Positions 51,166-61,364 of a stretch of DNA of 64,000 bases are shown here, piece by piece. Where the stretch lies: NCBI GenBank assembly GCA_946403855.1, contig CAMJBH010000011.1, positions 18,209 through 82,208 on the forward strand, read 5' to 3'. The notes under the pieces are model-generated. The model made no database searches and had not been told where the DNA came from. It saw nothing but the letters and a program-made list of their open reading frames with translations. A program made the position numbers and the translations under genes. Position 1 is the stretch's first letter, and every line of letters starts with the position of its first letter. The DNA is from an uncultured Bacteroidales bacterium. Lineage in GTDB: Bacteria; Bacteroidota; Bacteroidia; Bacteroidales; UBA932.

Positions 51166-54100
51166 TCAGAACGACAGATTAAGTGAAAAACTGAAAGAAC
51201 GTGCGAACGGATATGAAAGGCCGCGCTCCCTGCGTATGGTGGAAGCGTAGAACACATCGTTCGCAGTGAGGGAAAGACGGCACATGGAGATATGTATCTT
51301 TTTGAGAACCTGCGGGTCCATATCGTAGGACAGCGTGAGGGAGCTCATCTGCAAGGTGTTGTCTTTCTGGATAAAGCGGGAGGTAGATCCGGTGGTCACA
51401 TTCCTGTCGCGGATATCCTTCAGAGTGGTTACGTCGCCCGGTTTCTGCCACCTGTCGAGCAACACGCGGCGATCGACATTGTCTCTCGCCATGTTCACAT
51501 TCTCGACATAGTTCACTAGGGTCGAGTTGTAGGCATCGCCGCCGAAATGGTAGAGGAAAGTGGAGTACAAAGTCAGCTTCTTCCAGCTGAAGCTGGCACC
51601 GAAAGAACCTTGTCCCTTAGGGGCTGTGTCGCCGATCACGACCCAGTCGTTTGCGGACCATTTGTCGGTTGGCTCGCCGTTGGGCCGCAAGTATATTTCC
51701 TTGCCGTTGGAAGGGCTGATGCCCAGAGAGCGCATTCCGGCAATCGCGGTCATGGATGCTCCTTCGTAGTATTTAAGATAAGGACGGGAGTATTCCGCAG
51801 AGCTGGAGGATGAAGGGTTGAAGTCCTTGAAGAGCTCTTCGACCTTTTTGTTATATGCCTCCATCGCTTCGGATATTTCCACCACCGTATTCTTGTTCTG
51901 CGCAAAACTACCGAAAACAGTTATGAGGAAATCCTTGTCTTGATATGCACGCACGCGCAGGTCGAGCTCGGTACCCACGTTCTGCACCACACCCATGTTC
52001 TGCTTGCGGGAAGAGAAACCGGTAGAAGACGGCAAGGCGAAATCCGTTATCAGGTCCACGGTACGCTCATGGTAGCGTGACGCCTTCAGATAAACGCGAT
52101 CTCTCCAGAGTCCTATCTCGGCGCCAAAGTCCAGCTGGTAAGTACGTTCCCACCTGAGGTCCTGATTGCCCATCTGAGACAAGAACACGCCGTATCCCGT
52201 GGGGAACCACTGGGGCTGCAGGTCATACAGGTTCAAGGCTGAGTATTGGGAGATGTTGGTCTTGCCGGTAAGCCCGTACGATCCACGCAGCTTAAGAGTG
52301 GACAGCACCTTGTTGTCTTTGAGGAAAGAGTAATTGTGGAAGTTTATGCCGGCGCCGACAGACCAGAAAAGCGACCAGCGGTTTTTGCTGCCGAAAGCCG
52401 AAGCGCCGTCAACCCTGCCGGTGAGGTCTCCGAAATAGATGTCCCCCCAAGTGTAGTTGCCGGTCAGAAGGAAACCGAGCAGACGGCTCTTATCATCCGT
52501 ACGCACAGGTTTGCCTATTATTTCGGAAGCATGGTTCACTCCGGTCAGGTCTCCTCCGGGGAAGCCCCTGTAGGAAGCCGTCTCGTTGCTGCTGTCCGAC
52601 GAACGCAGGTTGGCTGAAAGGTTGGCGTTGATATTGTGCTTATCTATTGTCTGGTTGTACATGAGCTGCAGCGTACCGTCAATCAGATAGCCCCGGCCGT
52701 ATCCGGTGTTCTTGGTGCCGGAGAGCGACAGGGACGAAGTGCCGAACGAAGCCGAACCCGGGTCCTTGAATGTGTCCGAGCCGTTCTCGGTAATGGTCGC
52801 TGAGCTTTGCAGACGAAGCTTAAGGCCCCTTACTATATTCCAGTTAACCATCAGGTTATCTACTATTTCCTGATGATAGGAAGTAGCGAAACTCTTGTAG
52901 TTATGGAGCTCGTAAAGCGGGTTAACCAGCGACCAGGCATAGCCGGGCAAAGCCTCAAGCGAACGGGCATAACTGCCGTCTGCATTGTAGGGCGAAAGAT
53001 AAGGCTGAATGTGGGAGTAATCTCCGAAATCGTTGAACGGAACGTCGTTGGACTTCCTGTAGGTAAAATTGGCCTTGTTCTTGATCTGGAACTTGCCCAC
53101 GCGGTAGTCTATATAGAAACCAGCGCCCATTACCGTTCGGGAAGACAATTGCATGACGCCGTCGTGCAGGTTTCCGTCCAAGGACAAGCCCCAGCGTACA
53201 TCTTGCTCGCCGCCGTCCACATAGACGGAGTGCCTCTGCTTCACGCCGGTACGCAGGCCCATGGAGAGCCAATAGGTATCTATCCCCCTGATTATATTGT
53301 TCATACGGGCATAATAGCCGTTCGAATAAGGGGATATTGACGGCTCCGGATAATCATAGAGGCCCGACAGGCTCTCCGCCTCAAGTTTCTCTTTGGCGTT
53401 CATGAGGTTGTACGAAGAAAGATCCGGGACCTCAAACTGCACCGTTCCGTTGTAGGTCACCCTCAGGCGTCCCGCCTCGGGAGCGCGCAATTCTATCACT
53501 ATCACGCCGTTTGCAGCACGCGAGCCGTAAAACGCCGTGGCTGCCGCATCTTTCAATATGCTCACGCTGTGAATGCGCGAAGGGTCGAGGTCGTATATCT
53601 TCTCTATATCTACTTCGAAGCCGTCAAGTATGAAAATAGGCATGTTGGAGGTACCCACGAGCGACTGGCGCGACACGTCCGTAACATCCAGGACAGCACT
53701 TGTCTGTCCCCTCAGGGAAAACTCCGGGAGAGTATTGGGGTTGGAGCCGTTGACAAGGTTTTCCGCCAAACGGAACGACGGATCGAAAGACTGCAGGGCG
53801 GAGACCAAATTGTTGGGATTCACCGCCGCCAGCTCATCTTTGGTAACTCTTGTGGCGTTACCCGAAAAGCCTTCCTTTCTAATCGGGGAATAACCGGTCA
53901 CGACGACTTCGTTCAGGGTCTCCTGAGCCTCAACAAGTGCTACATTGAGTGAAGACTGGTTGGTTATCTTGACCTTTTTGGTTTCATAGCCAATCAGGGA
54001 GAATATCAATTCCCCGCCACCTTCCGGACGGCGTATGCTGTAATGTCCCTCAGAATCTGTCATGACTCCCCAGCTATGAGACTCGAATATGATGAGCACA

Positions 54101-54231
54101 CCCGGCAGAGGGTCTCCGAGCAGCTTGTCAGTCACCGTTCCAGATACCATTCCGCCCTTGTTCTGTGCAGCAATCGGATGCACGGAAAGCAAGAACAGCA
54201 GAGGCAATATTATATAAAAGATTCTCTTCAT
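51166..54231 (-). CDS. SusC/RagA-family TonB-dependent transporter
   Basis: 1021 aa. Signal peptide (PLLFLLSVHPIAAQ), carboxypeptidase-like domain (VSGTVTDKLLGDPLPGVLII), TonB box-like LNEVVVTGYSPIRKEGFSG, plug domain (SILKDAAATAFYGSRAANG) and barrel ending SFSFSLNLSF. The ATG overlaps the stop of the upstream MutS-like gene (ATGA), which ties its translation to cytoplasmic ATPases, an unusual neighbour for SusC. No glycosidase is nearby. Confidence 0.94.
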   Translation of the reverse strand: MKRIFYIILPLLFLLSVHPIAAQNKGGMVSGTVTDKLLGDPLPGVLIIFESHSWGVMTDSEGHYSIRRPEGGGELIFSLIGYETKKVKITNQSSLNVALVEAQETLNEVVVTGYSPIRKEGFSGNATRVTKDELAAVNPNNLVSALQSFDPSFRLAENLVNGSNPNTLPEFSLRGQTSAVLDVTDVSRQSLVGTSNMPIFILDGFEVDIEKIYDLDPSRIHSVSILKDAAATAFYGSRAANGVIVIELRAPEAGRLRVTYNGTVQFEVPDLSSYNLMNAKEKLEAESLSGLYDYPEPSISPYSNGYYARMNNIIRGIDTYWLSMGLRTGVKQRHSVYVDGGEQDVRWGLSLDGNLHDGVMQLSSRTVMGAGFYIDYRVGKFQIKNKANFTYRKSNDVPFNDFGDYSHIQPYLSPYNADGSYARSLEALPGYAWSLVNPLYELHNYKSFATSYHQEIVDNLMVNWNIVRGLKLRLQSSATITENGSDTFKDPGSASFGTSSLSLSGTKNTGYGRGYLIDGTLQLMYNQTIDKHNINANLSANLRSSDSSNETASYRGFPGGDLTGVNHASEIIGKPVRTDDKSRLLGFLLTGNYTWGDIYFGDLTGRVDGASAFGSKNRWSLFWSVGAGINFHNYSFLKDNKVLSTLKLRGSYGLTGKTNISQYSALNLYDLQPQWFPTGYGVFLSQMGNQDLRWERTYQLDFGAEIGLWRDRVYLKASRYHERTVDLITDFALPSSTGFSSRKQNMGVVQNVGTELDLRVRAYQDKDFLITVFGSFAQNKNTVVEISEAMEAYNKKVEELFKDFNPSSSSSAEYSRPYLKYYEGASMTAIAGMRSLGISPSNGKEIYLRPNGEPTDKWSANDWVVIGDTAPKGQGSFGASFSWKKLTLYSTFLYHFGGDAYNSTLVNYVENVNMARDNVDRRVLLDRWQKPGDVTTLKDIRDRNVTTGSTSRFIQKDNTLQMSSLTLSYDMDPQVLKKIHISMCRLSLTANDVFYASTIRRERGLSYPFARSFSFSLNLSF

Positions 54232-55550
54232 TTCGATTTCAGAATATCTAAAAGGCCCTCGTTGCGTATGATAAGACGCCCGTGCCTGTCCGATGACACA
54301 CCTTCCGCCAGTTTGTATGTATATTCCGGCTTGTTGCCGTTCATCACTGTGGGAAGATAGCAGTAAGAAATGTTCCCCGAATCCTTCTTCAGGGCCTCGG
54401 CGACCTCCACTATATGTGTGGAAACCAAGAAGATGGACGAAGGTATCCGGGCAAAGCGCTTCACCACTTCGAGCGTACCGTCATAAGCGTCCTTTACATT
54501 AGTTCCCCTGAACAATTCATCGAAGATAATCAGCATCCTGCGCCCTGCGCCCACCAGCATGGCCACCCTTTTGAGGCGTCGGACTTCTGAGTAGAAGTGG
54601 CTGTAACCGCGGCTGATGTCGTCCGGCAGGTTAATGGCCGTGCATATTCCGTCCCTCATGGACAGTTTCATAGACTCGGCAGGCACCGGGAAGCCCACAT
54701 GGGCAAGGTACACCGCAATGCCAAGGGCTTTCATGAGGGTGGATTTTCCTGCCATGTTGGCACCGGTAAGGAAAAGCACGTTCCCCTTTTCGGCACCGAG
54801 ATGAATGTCATTAGGCACTCCGGCCTTCAGGAGCGGATGGCGTAAAGCCTTGATTTCAAGCGTGTCGAGCCCGTCATCCAGTACTTCGGCGCGATGAAAG
54901 CCAAGCTTGAGCGAGGCCTCGGCGACACTTATATATGCGTCTGTCGAACTCAAAAAATCCATAAGCTTGAGGGCTCTGTCTGCCAGCGCACCGTGAAGGG
55001 CGGTGTCTGTTGCGACGAGCTTGGAGAAGCTCCACCTCTCCCCTTCCGGGAACACGGCACAAAGCTCTTCGGATATTTTAAGCATATCGGGAAGGGCTGG
55101 CCACAGCTCTATAAGTTTGCTGTCGGAAGACAGGCCCTTCAGGAAGCCACGGGACGCGCGTGCAATGCGGGCCACCGACCTGGCACCTGAAAGTACGGCA
55201 ATGTAGCCGGTATCGGCCTTCATGAGCCTGGCGAGCCACCCGCGGAATCCGGCTCCGCCGGTAAGCGAGCTGCGCTGCCTGGAATCTTCTTCGGACAGGT
55301 AGGCATGGGCCGTATCGAACCATTCACCCTCGAAAGGAAATGCCGTATTGTTGCCGGCGAAGTATTCTATCAGCGAGGCACGCGAAGATATCCTGGCATA
55401 GTTGTCGAGCGGGGAAGAAATCATCTCGCGCAGCTTGGCATCGCCAGCAGCGGTACGGGCCGGGCCGAATAGCGACACCACGGCATTCCCGTGAGCCACG
55501 GACATTATGCCGAGATCTGTTAACGTCTGTCTGTCAATTATAAAGCTCAT
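54228..55550 (-). CDS. MutS-like ATPase, second of tandem pair
   Basis: 440 aa, about half the length of MutS. It lacks the mismatch-recognition domain I and keeps a core/clamp helical part and the ATPase: Walker A GANMAGKST, Walker B IIFDELFRGTN, signature GYSHFYSEV and the late STHIVEV. Members of this short MutS-like group are cytoplasmic and of unknown function. It has about one third to one half visible identity to the upstream paralogue. The ATG overlaps its paralogue's stop, and its own stop overlaps the SusC start, so it is co-translated with exporters and SusCD. Confidence 0.85.
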   Translation of the reverse strand: MSFIIDRQTLTDLGIMSVAHGNAVVSLFGPARTAAGDAKLREMISSPLDNYARISSRASLIEYFAGNNTAFPFEGEWFDTAHAYLSEEDSRQRSSLTGGAGFRGWLARLMKADTGYIAVLSGARSVARIARASRGFLKGLSSDSKLIELWPALPDMLKISEELCAVFPEGERWSFSKLVATDTALHGALADRALKLMDFLSSTDAYISVAEASLKLGFHRAEVLDDGLDTLEIKALRHPLLKAGVPNDIHLGAEKGNVLFLTGANMAGKSTLMKALGIAVYLAHVGFPVPAESMKLSMRDGICTAINLPDDISRGYSHFYSEVRRLKRVAMLVGAGRRMLIIFDELFRGTNVKDAYDGTLEVVKRFARIPSSIFLVSTHIVEVAEALKKDSGNISYCYLPTVMNGNKPEYTYKLAEGVSSDRHGRLIIRNEGLLDILKSK

Positions 55551-56851
55551 TTGTCAATATCCCCTCCCAGGATTTCAAGAATTTGTTCGGCGCGGATTAT
55601 GTCCATGCCGTGACGTTCTGTGGAAATGCCGTCTTCCAGACGGTAGGTGTAAACCGGAACGGCCCCCGGACCTGAGGAAGAAGAACACAAGCGGCGGAAA
55701 AGCACTCCGGGGCACTGCTCCTGCAGAGCCTGTCCCACCTCGGTGATGTGAGTAGAGATAATGTAGCGGCAGGATTTGAAGCCTGCAAAAGCGGCAGTCA
55801 CTTCGAGCGTTGCATCGTATGCGTCTTTGACGTTCGTTCCTTTGAAGAGTTCGTCAAAGGCCACGAAATAGCGCCCGCCGGAAGCCACCTTTTGGGCGAC
55901 TGCCTTGACCCGCTGCACCTCCGCATAAAAATGGCTGAGCGACAGCGCAATGCTGTCCGACACATTGATGGACGTGAATAATCCGTCCATGGGCGTGAAG
56001 CGCATGGACTTTGCGGGCACCGGGAACCCTGCATGTGCAAGATAAACGGCGATCGACACCGACTTCATGAAAGTGGACTTGCCGGCCATGTTCACACCGG
56101 TAAGGAAAAGCATGTTGGAAGAAGCATCCATATGCAGGTCGTTCCCCACAGGATGCTCAAGCGCCGGATGATAAACTCCCCGTATATCAAGCACATCTGT
56201 ATCAGTCACAGCTTCGGCGCTGCAGAAACCGCGTTCTTCCGCCACTGCAGCCACGGCCGTATAGAGGTCAATGTCGTATATCAGCGAAAGCATCTCGGCA
56301 AGTACGTCTCCTTTATCGTGGCGCAGGAGGATATCGTCCCCCAGACTGCTCTTGCGCGGCGTCGCCATATCGGGAAGTTCCTTCATCAGACGGTTGCGCA
56401 GTTCTGCGAAGGGACAATCCTCAGAGGGCAGTCCCTTCAGGAATTCAAGCATCTTCGCGGCCAGCGAATAGACCGCAAGGCGCGCCCTTCTCAGGCTGTC
56501 CTGGAGGTCTCCGCCGTATATTATCCCCTTTATTTTCAGGCCGATGTTTTCAAGCACTGCCGGCAAGAAGCCTATAGCGGAAGGCCCTATAAAGCCGGAA
56601 GCGTCTTCGATCTGGCCGGCATCGAACGGGAAGGCCGTTCCAGCCTTGCGGAAATAGTCGAAAGCCGCCCTGCGCCGGTTGATTTCTGCGGCATCGGCAA
56701 GCGGTGTGCGGAACATCTCTTCGAGCCGTGAGGACGCCTTGCGGGTGACTGTACGGTCGAAAATCGGCAGCACTCCGTCTTTGCGGAAGCGCTTCACAAG
56801 AGAGAGGTCTTCAATCGTCTGGGAATCGCTTATGAATCTATGCTCACTCAT
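55547..56851 (-). CDS. MutS-like ATPase, first of tandem pair
   Basis: 434 aa paralogue of the next gene: Walker A GVNMAGKST, Walker B VAFDELFKGTN, signature LSLSHFYAEV, C-terminal STHITEV. The N-terminal 200 residues are helical (LPIFDRTVTRKASSRLEEMF) like MutS domain III. As with its partner there is no mismatch-binding domain, so a repair function is doubtful; MutS-type ATPases are dimers and these two could form a heterodimer. Start ATG overlaps the upstream permease stop (ATGA). Confidence 0.85.
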   Translation of the reverse strand: MSEHRFISDSQTIEDLSLVKRFRKDGVLPIFDRTVTRKASSRLEEMFRTPLADAAEINRRRAAFDYFRKAGTAFPFDAGQIEDASGFIGPSAIGFLPAVLENIGLKIKGIIYGGDLQDSLRRARLAVYSLAAKMLEFLKGLPSEDCPFAELRNRLMKELPDMATPRKSSLGDDILLRHDKGDVLAEMLSLIYDIDLYTAVAAVAEERGFCSAEAVTDTDVLDIRGVYHPALEHPVGNDLHMDASSNMLFLTGVNMAGKSTFMKSVSIAVYLAHAGFPVPAKSMRFTPMDGLFTSINVSDSIALSLSHFYAEVQRVKAVAQKVASGGRYFVAFDELFKGTNVKDAYDATLEVTAAFAGFKSCRYIISTHITEVGQALQEQCPGVLFRRLCSSSSGPGAVPVYTYRLEDGISTERHGMDIIRAEQILEILGGDIDK

Positions 56852-59073
56852 CTGCTTCTCCTCCTTATCAAGAATATTGCTCCGGCAAGCAAGAGCAGGA
56901 GCGGCAGTATCAATCTGAAAATATACTTCACAGGCTTCTTCCAGGCCCTGTCGAGAAGCCTCATGTGGTTGTCTATCGGGGGCTGCCTGTACATGTACAC
57001 AGGGAATTCCCCGCCAGAGAGGTAGCGCATGGATTCCATCACGAGGCCATAATTGGCTGAATTCACGCCGGTATGTGTCGTCCTCATCTCACCGTTCGTG
57101 ATGAAGTCGGCATTTCCGAGAACGATTATCCGCTGTTCAGCAGATCCTACTTTCCTGCTGAGGGCGCATGCTACGCAGCCTTCAGGGGCACGGAGAAGCT
57201 CCGTCACAGTAAAACCTTTCGAGGGCGCCTCGCCACAATCAAGGGACAGAGTGCCGTTGCCGCACACCACATAACCCTCATGCTTGTAGCCATGTATCAT
57301 GGGAGTCAAAGAGCATGCGTCATGGGTAAACTCCGCCACGCAAAGATCCGGATCCAGCTCGGGATAGCTTCCCGCGAGCGGCTCTGCCGAGAAACTCACG
57401 CCCAGCATGGAAGACAGCGGAGCAAGCACCTCACGGCTGTATTTCTTGGCCGCCACGAGCAAACTTCCGCCGCCTTGAACGTATGCGCGCAGAGCCTCTG
57501 CTTCTGCTTCATCGAAGTTTTCTCTCGGATCGGCAATCACGATTATGTCGAAGTCATCCAGCTTGTCACAGCTTGCGGGAGTCACTTCGAATCCCTGATT
57601 GATAAGGGAATAGCGGAAAGTTTTCTCGGCCGCCATTGTGTAAAGGCCCTTCTCGCCGGTGGCGTCAATCGCCCTCTCGCCGTGGCCGGAAAGTATTCCC
57701 ACTTTCTCGGCACCGTTCAGGAGCGTCTTCATTGCCGCGGTGATCTCGGTCTCTGCCGGATGTTTGTCCATGTCGTCATACATCCTCAGGCGCGCTTCTT
57801 TTCCGTTATATCTCAGGACCCTGAAGAAATTATAGCCTTCAGAAGCGAGGTTCAATTCGGAATCCAGAACGCTCAGGGCTGTGCTGTCTATGAATATCTT
57901 CTCCCTCAGGCGCTCGGTCTTCATCACTGAGCGGGCTATTTCGTCCGTCGTCATGCCACAATACTTCGGACGCGAGGCTATCCTGCCGTCGGGAGAATCA
58001 TGGTAATAGTAAACATATTTGAAACTTATGTCCGGCTTAAACCTGCTGTAGCGGCTGAACCGCGACACGTCGCTGAGATAGTTGCGCGGATAACCATAGT
58101 ACGCGTCGTTCCCCAGCAAATTCACATAAGTAGTGATCTCCAGCGGGCCATCCAGTTGAGAAACCACCTCCTGGCTCTGGACGGTAAGAGTGTTGGATTT
58201 CACCTGTGTGGCGTCTGCATAAACCTTGAGGGCGGGACGTGAACTCACAAAGGCGACGGCGAAGAGCACCAAAACGGCACTGCCATAGCGCAGGAGTGAC
58301 TTTCCCAGACCGGGACGGGTGCGGAATGAGTCCAGCTTGAAAATGCAAAGCACCAGGAAGAACAAGGTTATCCCCACATAGTATATCACATCCTCGCTGC
58401 ATATCATTCCGGCAATGAAACTGTCCGCCCTTCCGGAGATGCCGATCCAGTAGGCAATGTCGCGCATTATCGGAATGTCCTGTCCGAAACGCGGAATCAG
58501 GTTCATGGCAAAAAGAGTTGCCAGTGTGCCCACGGCGGCAACTATAGGATACGATGTCAGGGACGACATGAACAGACCTATGGCTGAATACGCCAGGTAG
58601 AGGAGATATATGCCAAGAATGCCGGCACACACCGCCAGAATGTCAAAATTCTCCACAAGGGGCCAGGAAATGGCCGCAAAGATGAAGGCCTCCGACAGGA
58701 ATGCGAGACCAAAGACGGCCATGGCGCAGAACTTTCCGAAGACGATGTGGACAGGAGTTATGGGCGAAGACTCGAGCAGCCGTGAAGTTCCGTTCTGACG
58801 GTCGCGGCTTATAAGCCCCATGGTCAGCAGCGGCACATAAAGATAGAGGTACGACTGGAGCGAGACCAACACGCCGGTCCATTCGTTGCTGAACAGCACG
58901 CCCGACATGTTTTCCATGCCGTATGCAAGTATCTTGCTGCGTATTATGGCAAGCAGCGCTCCGGAATACGAGATTCCGGTCTGCACAAAGAGAATAACCA
59001 GCAGCAGCCAGGCAATTGGAGAGCAGAAGAGCAGCTTCAGCTCATTTTTCATTATAATCCAAATCTTTTTCAT
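56848..59073 (-). CDS. ABC-2 permease fused to GldG-like domain, second copy
   Basis: 741 aa. N-terminal half: six membrane helices (about 15-245) of an ABC-2 permease, like GldF (NELKLLFCSPIAWLLLVILF, MGLISRDRQNGTSRLLESSP). Then a large extracytoplasmic GldG-like domain (KVGILSGHGERAIDATGEKG, IVIADPRENFDEAEAEALRA) and a final membrane helix (PLLLLLAGAIFLIRR). The ATG at 59073 was chosen: it lies two bases after the previous gene. GldFG with GldA forms an ABC transporter needed for gliding in Flavobacterium; the fused form in non-gliding gut species must serve another role, perhaps export or envelope signalling. Confidence 0.83.
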   Translation of the reverse strand: MKKIWIIMKNELKLLFCSPIAWLLLVILFVQTGISYSGALLAIIRSKILAYGMENMSGVLFSNEWTGVLVSLQSYLYLYVPLLTMGLISRDRQNGTSRLLESSPITPVHIVFGKFCAMAVFGLAFLSEAFIFAAISWPLVENFDILAVCAGILGIYLLYLAYSAIGLFMSSLTSYPIVAAVGTLATLFAMNLIPRFGQDIPIMRDIAYWIGISGRADSFIAGMICSEDVIYYVGITLFFLVLCIFKLDSFRTRPGLGKSLLRYGSAVLVLFAVAFVSSRPALKVYADATQVKSNTLTVQSQEVVSQLDGPLEITTYVNLLGNDAYYGYPRNYLSDVSRFSRYSRFKPDISFKYVYYYHDSPDGRIASRPKYCGMTTDEIARSVMKTERLREKIFIDSTALSVLDSELNLASEGYNFFRVLRYNGKEARLRMYDDMDKHPAETEITAAMKTLLNGAEKVGILSGHGERAIDATGEKGLYTMAAEKTFRYSLINQGFEVTPASCDKLDDFDIIVIADPRENFDEAEAEALRAYVQGGGSLLVAAKKYSREVLAPLSSMLGVSFSAEPLAGSYPELDPDLCVAEFTHDACSLTPMIHGYKHEGYVVCGNGTLSLDCGEAPSKGFTVTELLRAPEGCVACALSRKVGSAEQRIIVLGNADFITNGEMRTTHTGVNSANYGLVMESMRYLSGGEFPVYMYRQPPIDNHMRLLDRAWKKPVKYIFRLILPLLLLLAGAIFLIRRRSR

Positions 59074-59075
59074 AG

Positions 59076-61364
59076 CTACCTGGTTTTTCTGATGAATGTT
59101 ATAGCGGACATAGCGAGCAGCATGAGCAGAGGTAAAAGTCCGATCAGCAGCCACTTAAGCACAAGCACCCCATGGGTGGAGATGGAAATGTAATTGTCCG
59201 TAGAGTCCGGTCTGGGCGTCTCGACAGGATATTCCCCACCGCTCAGAAGCCTGAATGCCTCGTACAGGAATCCGAAGTTGGCGGCCTGCCTGCCGTAATG
59301 CTCGGTCTGCAGTTCTTTATTCGAGAACAAATCGGAATCGCCGAGCACGATATTGGTCTGCGTGCGGCCGTCTTTCTGACGTCTAAGGCATAATCCTGTG
59401 CACCTGGTCCCCGCCTGAACACCGGCAGCAGGAGCAAGTGTCCCCTCTTCGAAATCAGGATTTCCTGCAACCGGGAAAACATCATCTCCACTGAACAGGA
59501 GCGGTATCGAGGTATAATCCGGAGTCTCTGCGCTCACTTCTACGCAGCCCGGCATGGCCACGGTAAAGCCTTCCCTTGCATATTCATCGAGCGAAGGCAC
59601 AAGGGCGAGTGATTCGTCAGAGAAAGACGAATGGATGATATCTTGCGAAGAGCCGTCAGTGCCGGCACAAGCAAGCACATCTGCGCCGAGCTTCGCCCCG
59701 ACAAGTCCGGCCACCGGATCGGCTACGCCGCGATGGGCCGCATCGGCGCATAGCAGCATGTTTCCGCCACGGTCAAGGAACGAGCGAAGGCGCTGCAGCT
59801 CCTCGGCGCCGAAAGGCTCCGACGGATCAGCGATGACAAGCACGGACACATCTTCGGGGATATCGGCGGACAAGCTCACGCTCACCGGGTCGAAACCATT
59901 GTTGACCAGCGAATGACGGAACCAGGGCCAGGTGGCGAAAATGCCATAGGACTTGTCGGACATGGATGCGATGCTCCGTTCTCCGTGTCCGGTGCTGAAC
60001 CCAACACGCACGGCTGAATCCACAAGACGCTTGAAAGCCGCCGAAATTTCTTTCTCTTCGGGCAGCTTCTGCATGTCTTCATACATTCTCAGCCAGGTCG
60101 ATGAGCCGTCCTCAAGGGTTATCTTGCGCACAAGGCGATAGCCTTCACCCTCAAGCTCAGCAGCTTCGGGGAGCGTCTCTACCGGAGGGAACTTACGCAC
60201 GTCCACATCGTAGGCGTCCGCAAGCAGCACCGCCTTCTCTTCCAACGACTTGCCGGGGAAACGCCTTTCGAGTGAAGGACTTCCGGCATCGGCGCGGTAA
60301 TAAACGTACTTCAACTTGATGTCCGGTTTGAAGCGCAGATAGTTTTTCAGATAAGCCCTGTCATCGTTGAAGCGCCCCGGGAGGCCGAGGTAAAGATTGG
60401 CATCGTCCAGCAGGTTGACATAAGAAGTCATGACCACGGGGCCTTCTACCCTGCTCATGATTTCCTGACTAGGAACCGTAATAGAGCGTTTGCCTGTGGC
60501 CGTGGTGTCTTTAAAGAACATCAGCTTTGGCACCGAAGACAGGGTCACGACCGCCACCAGGACAGCCATCGCCGCGCAAGTCTTCCAGAATTTGCCGCGT
60601 GTGGTCATGCGACCTGCGCGCAGCACGGTTATATACAGAAAGAAAGCAGTGATTGCCAGGAAGTAAATCACATCCTCGCTGCATATCAGGCCGGACACAA
60701 ATTCATTCACGCGGCCGCTCATACACAACTGCCAGGTCACCCTGCGCACCCACACGATATCCTGTCCCACGGAACCTATGTAATTGAGGGCCGAGAGGGC
60801 GGCGAATGTACTAAGTGCAGAGACTACCTGATAAGATGTAAGTGACGACATGAAGAGGCCCACGGCCGCATAGGAGCAGCACAGAAGGAAGAGTCCCAGC
60901 ATGCCGCCCAGCACGAGCGGAACACCAGGATTGTCTATGAGCAGGCAGCCGGTCAGCACAAAAACTCCAAGCACAGCCATCAGCGAAAGGCAGTAAACCA
61001 CCAGGGCGGAATACTTGCCAAGCACGATCTCTACAGGCTTCACCGGAGAAGAGCCGAGCAGGGCTGAGGCACCGCCGGAGGTATCTTTGGGGAACATCCC
61101 CATGCTCACGAGCGGGATGAAGAAGAAAAGATATGATTTAACTTTATTGAGAAGGCCCGTACTTGTGGAGGAGAAAAGTCCCTCCGTCACAAAGCTGAGG
61201 TGACCTGCTCCTGCAGCATTCTCCTGTGCCGCCGCAAAAGCACCGAGCGTATCTGTGAACACTACGGCGCAATAGACGGCAAAGAAAATGAGCATTATCC
61301 AGGCTACCGGCGTGGTAAACAGGATGCGTATCTCAGTTCTCGCTATTGATATAATCTTCTTCAT
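59076..61364 (-). CDS. ABC-2 permease fused to GldG-like domain, first copy
   Basis: 762 aa paralogue of the next gene with the same layout: ABC-2 permease helices (RTEIRILFTTPVAWIMLIFF, LVSMGMFPKDTSGGASALLG), a GldG-like periplasmic region (RVGFSTGHGERSIASMSDKS, VLVIADPSEPFGAEELQRLR), and a C-terminal membrane helix (LLPLLMLLAMSAITFIRK). The two copies differ mainly in the periplasmic part, so they probably form a heterodimer with the ATPase. ATG overlaps the ATPase stop (TAATG). Confidence 0.83.
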   Translation of the reverse strand: MKKIISIARTEIRILFTTPVAWIMLIFFAVYCAVVFTDTLGAFAAAQENAAGAGHLSFVTEGLFSSTSTGLLNKVKSYLFFFIPLVSMGMFPKDTSGGASALLGSSPVKPVEIVLGKYSALVVYCLSLMAVLGVFVLTGCLLIDNPGVPLVLGGMLGLFLLCCSYAAVGLFMSSLTSYQVVSALSTFAALSALNYIGSVGQDIVWVRRVTWQLCMSGRVNEFVSGLICSEDVIYFLAITAFFLYITVLRAGRMTTRGKFWKTCAAMAVLVAVVTLSSVPKLMFFKDTTATGKRSITVPSQEIMSRVEGPVVMTSYVNLLDDANLYLGLPGRFNDDRAYLKNYLRFKPDIKLKYVYYRADAGSPSLERRFPGKSLEEKAVLLADAYDVDVRKFPPVETLPEAAELEGEGYRLVRKITLEDGSSTWLRMYEDMQKLPEEKEISAAFKRLVDSAVRVGFSTGHGERSIASMSDKSYGIFATWPWFRHSLVNNGFDPVSVSLSADIPEDVSVLVIADPSEPFGAEELQRLRSFLDRGGNMLLCADAAHRGVADPVAGLVGAKLGADVLACAGTDGSSQDIIHSSFSDESLALVPSLDEYAREGFTVAMPGCVEVSAETPDYTSIPLLFSGDDVFPVAGNPDFEEGTLAPAAGVQAGTRCTGLCLRRQKDGRTQTNIVLGDSDLFSNKELQTEHYGRQAANFGFLYEAFRLLSGGEYPVETPRPDSTDNYISISTHGVLVLKWLLIGLLPLLMLLAMSAITFIRKTR

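Noticed and set aside
44499..54231. Second SusCD locus read as a glycan-utilisation locus
   Set aside because: No glycoside hydrolase, lyase or sugar kinase is present; the neighbours are ABC, MutS-like, pyrophosphatase and EEP genes.
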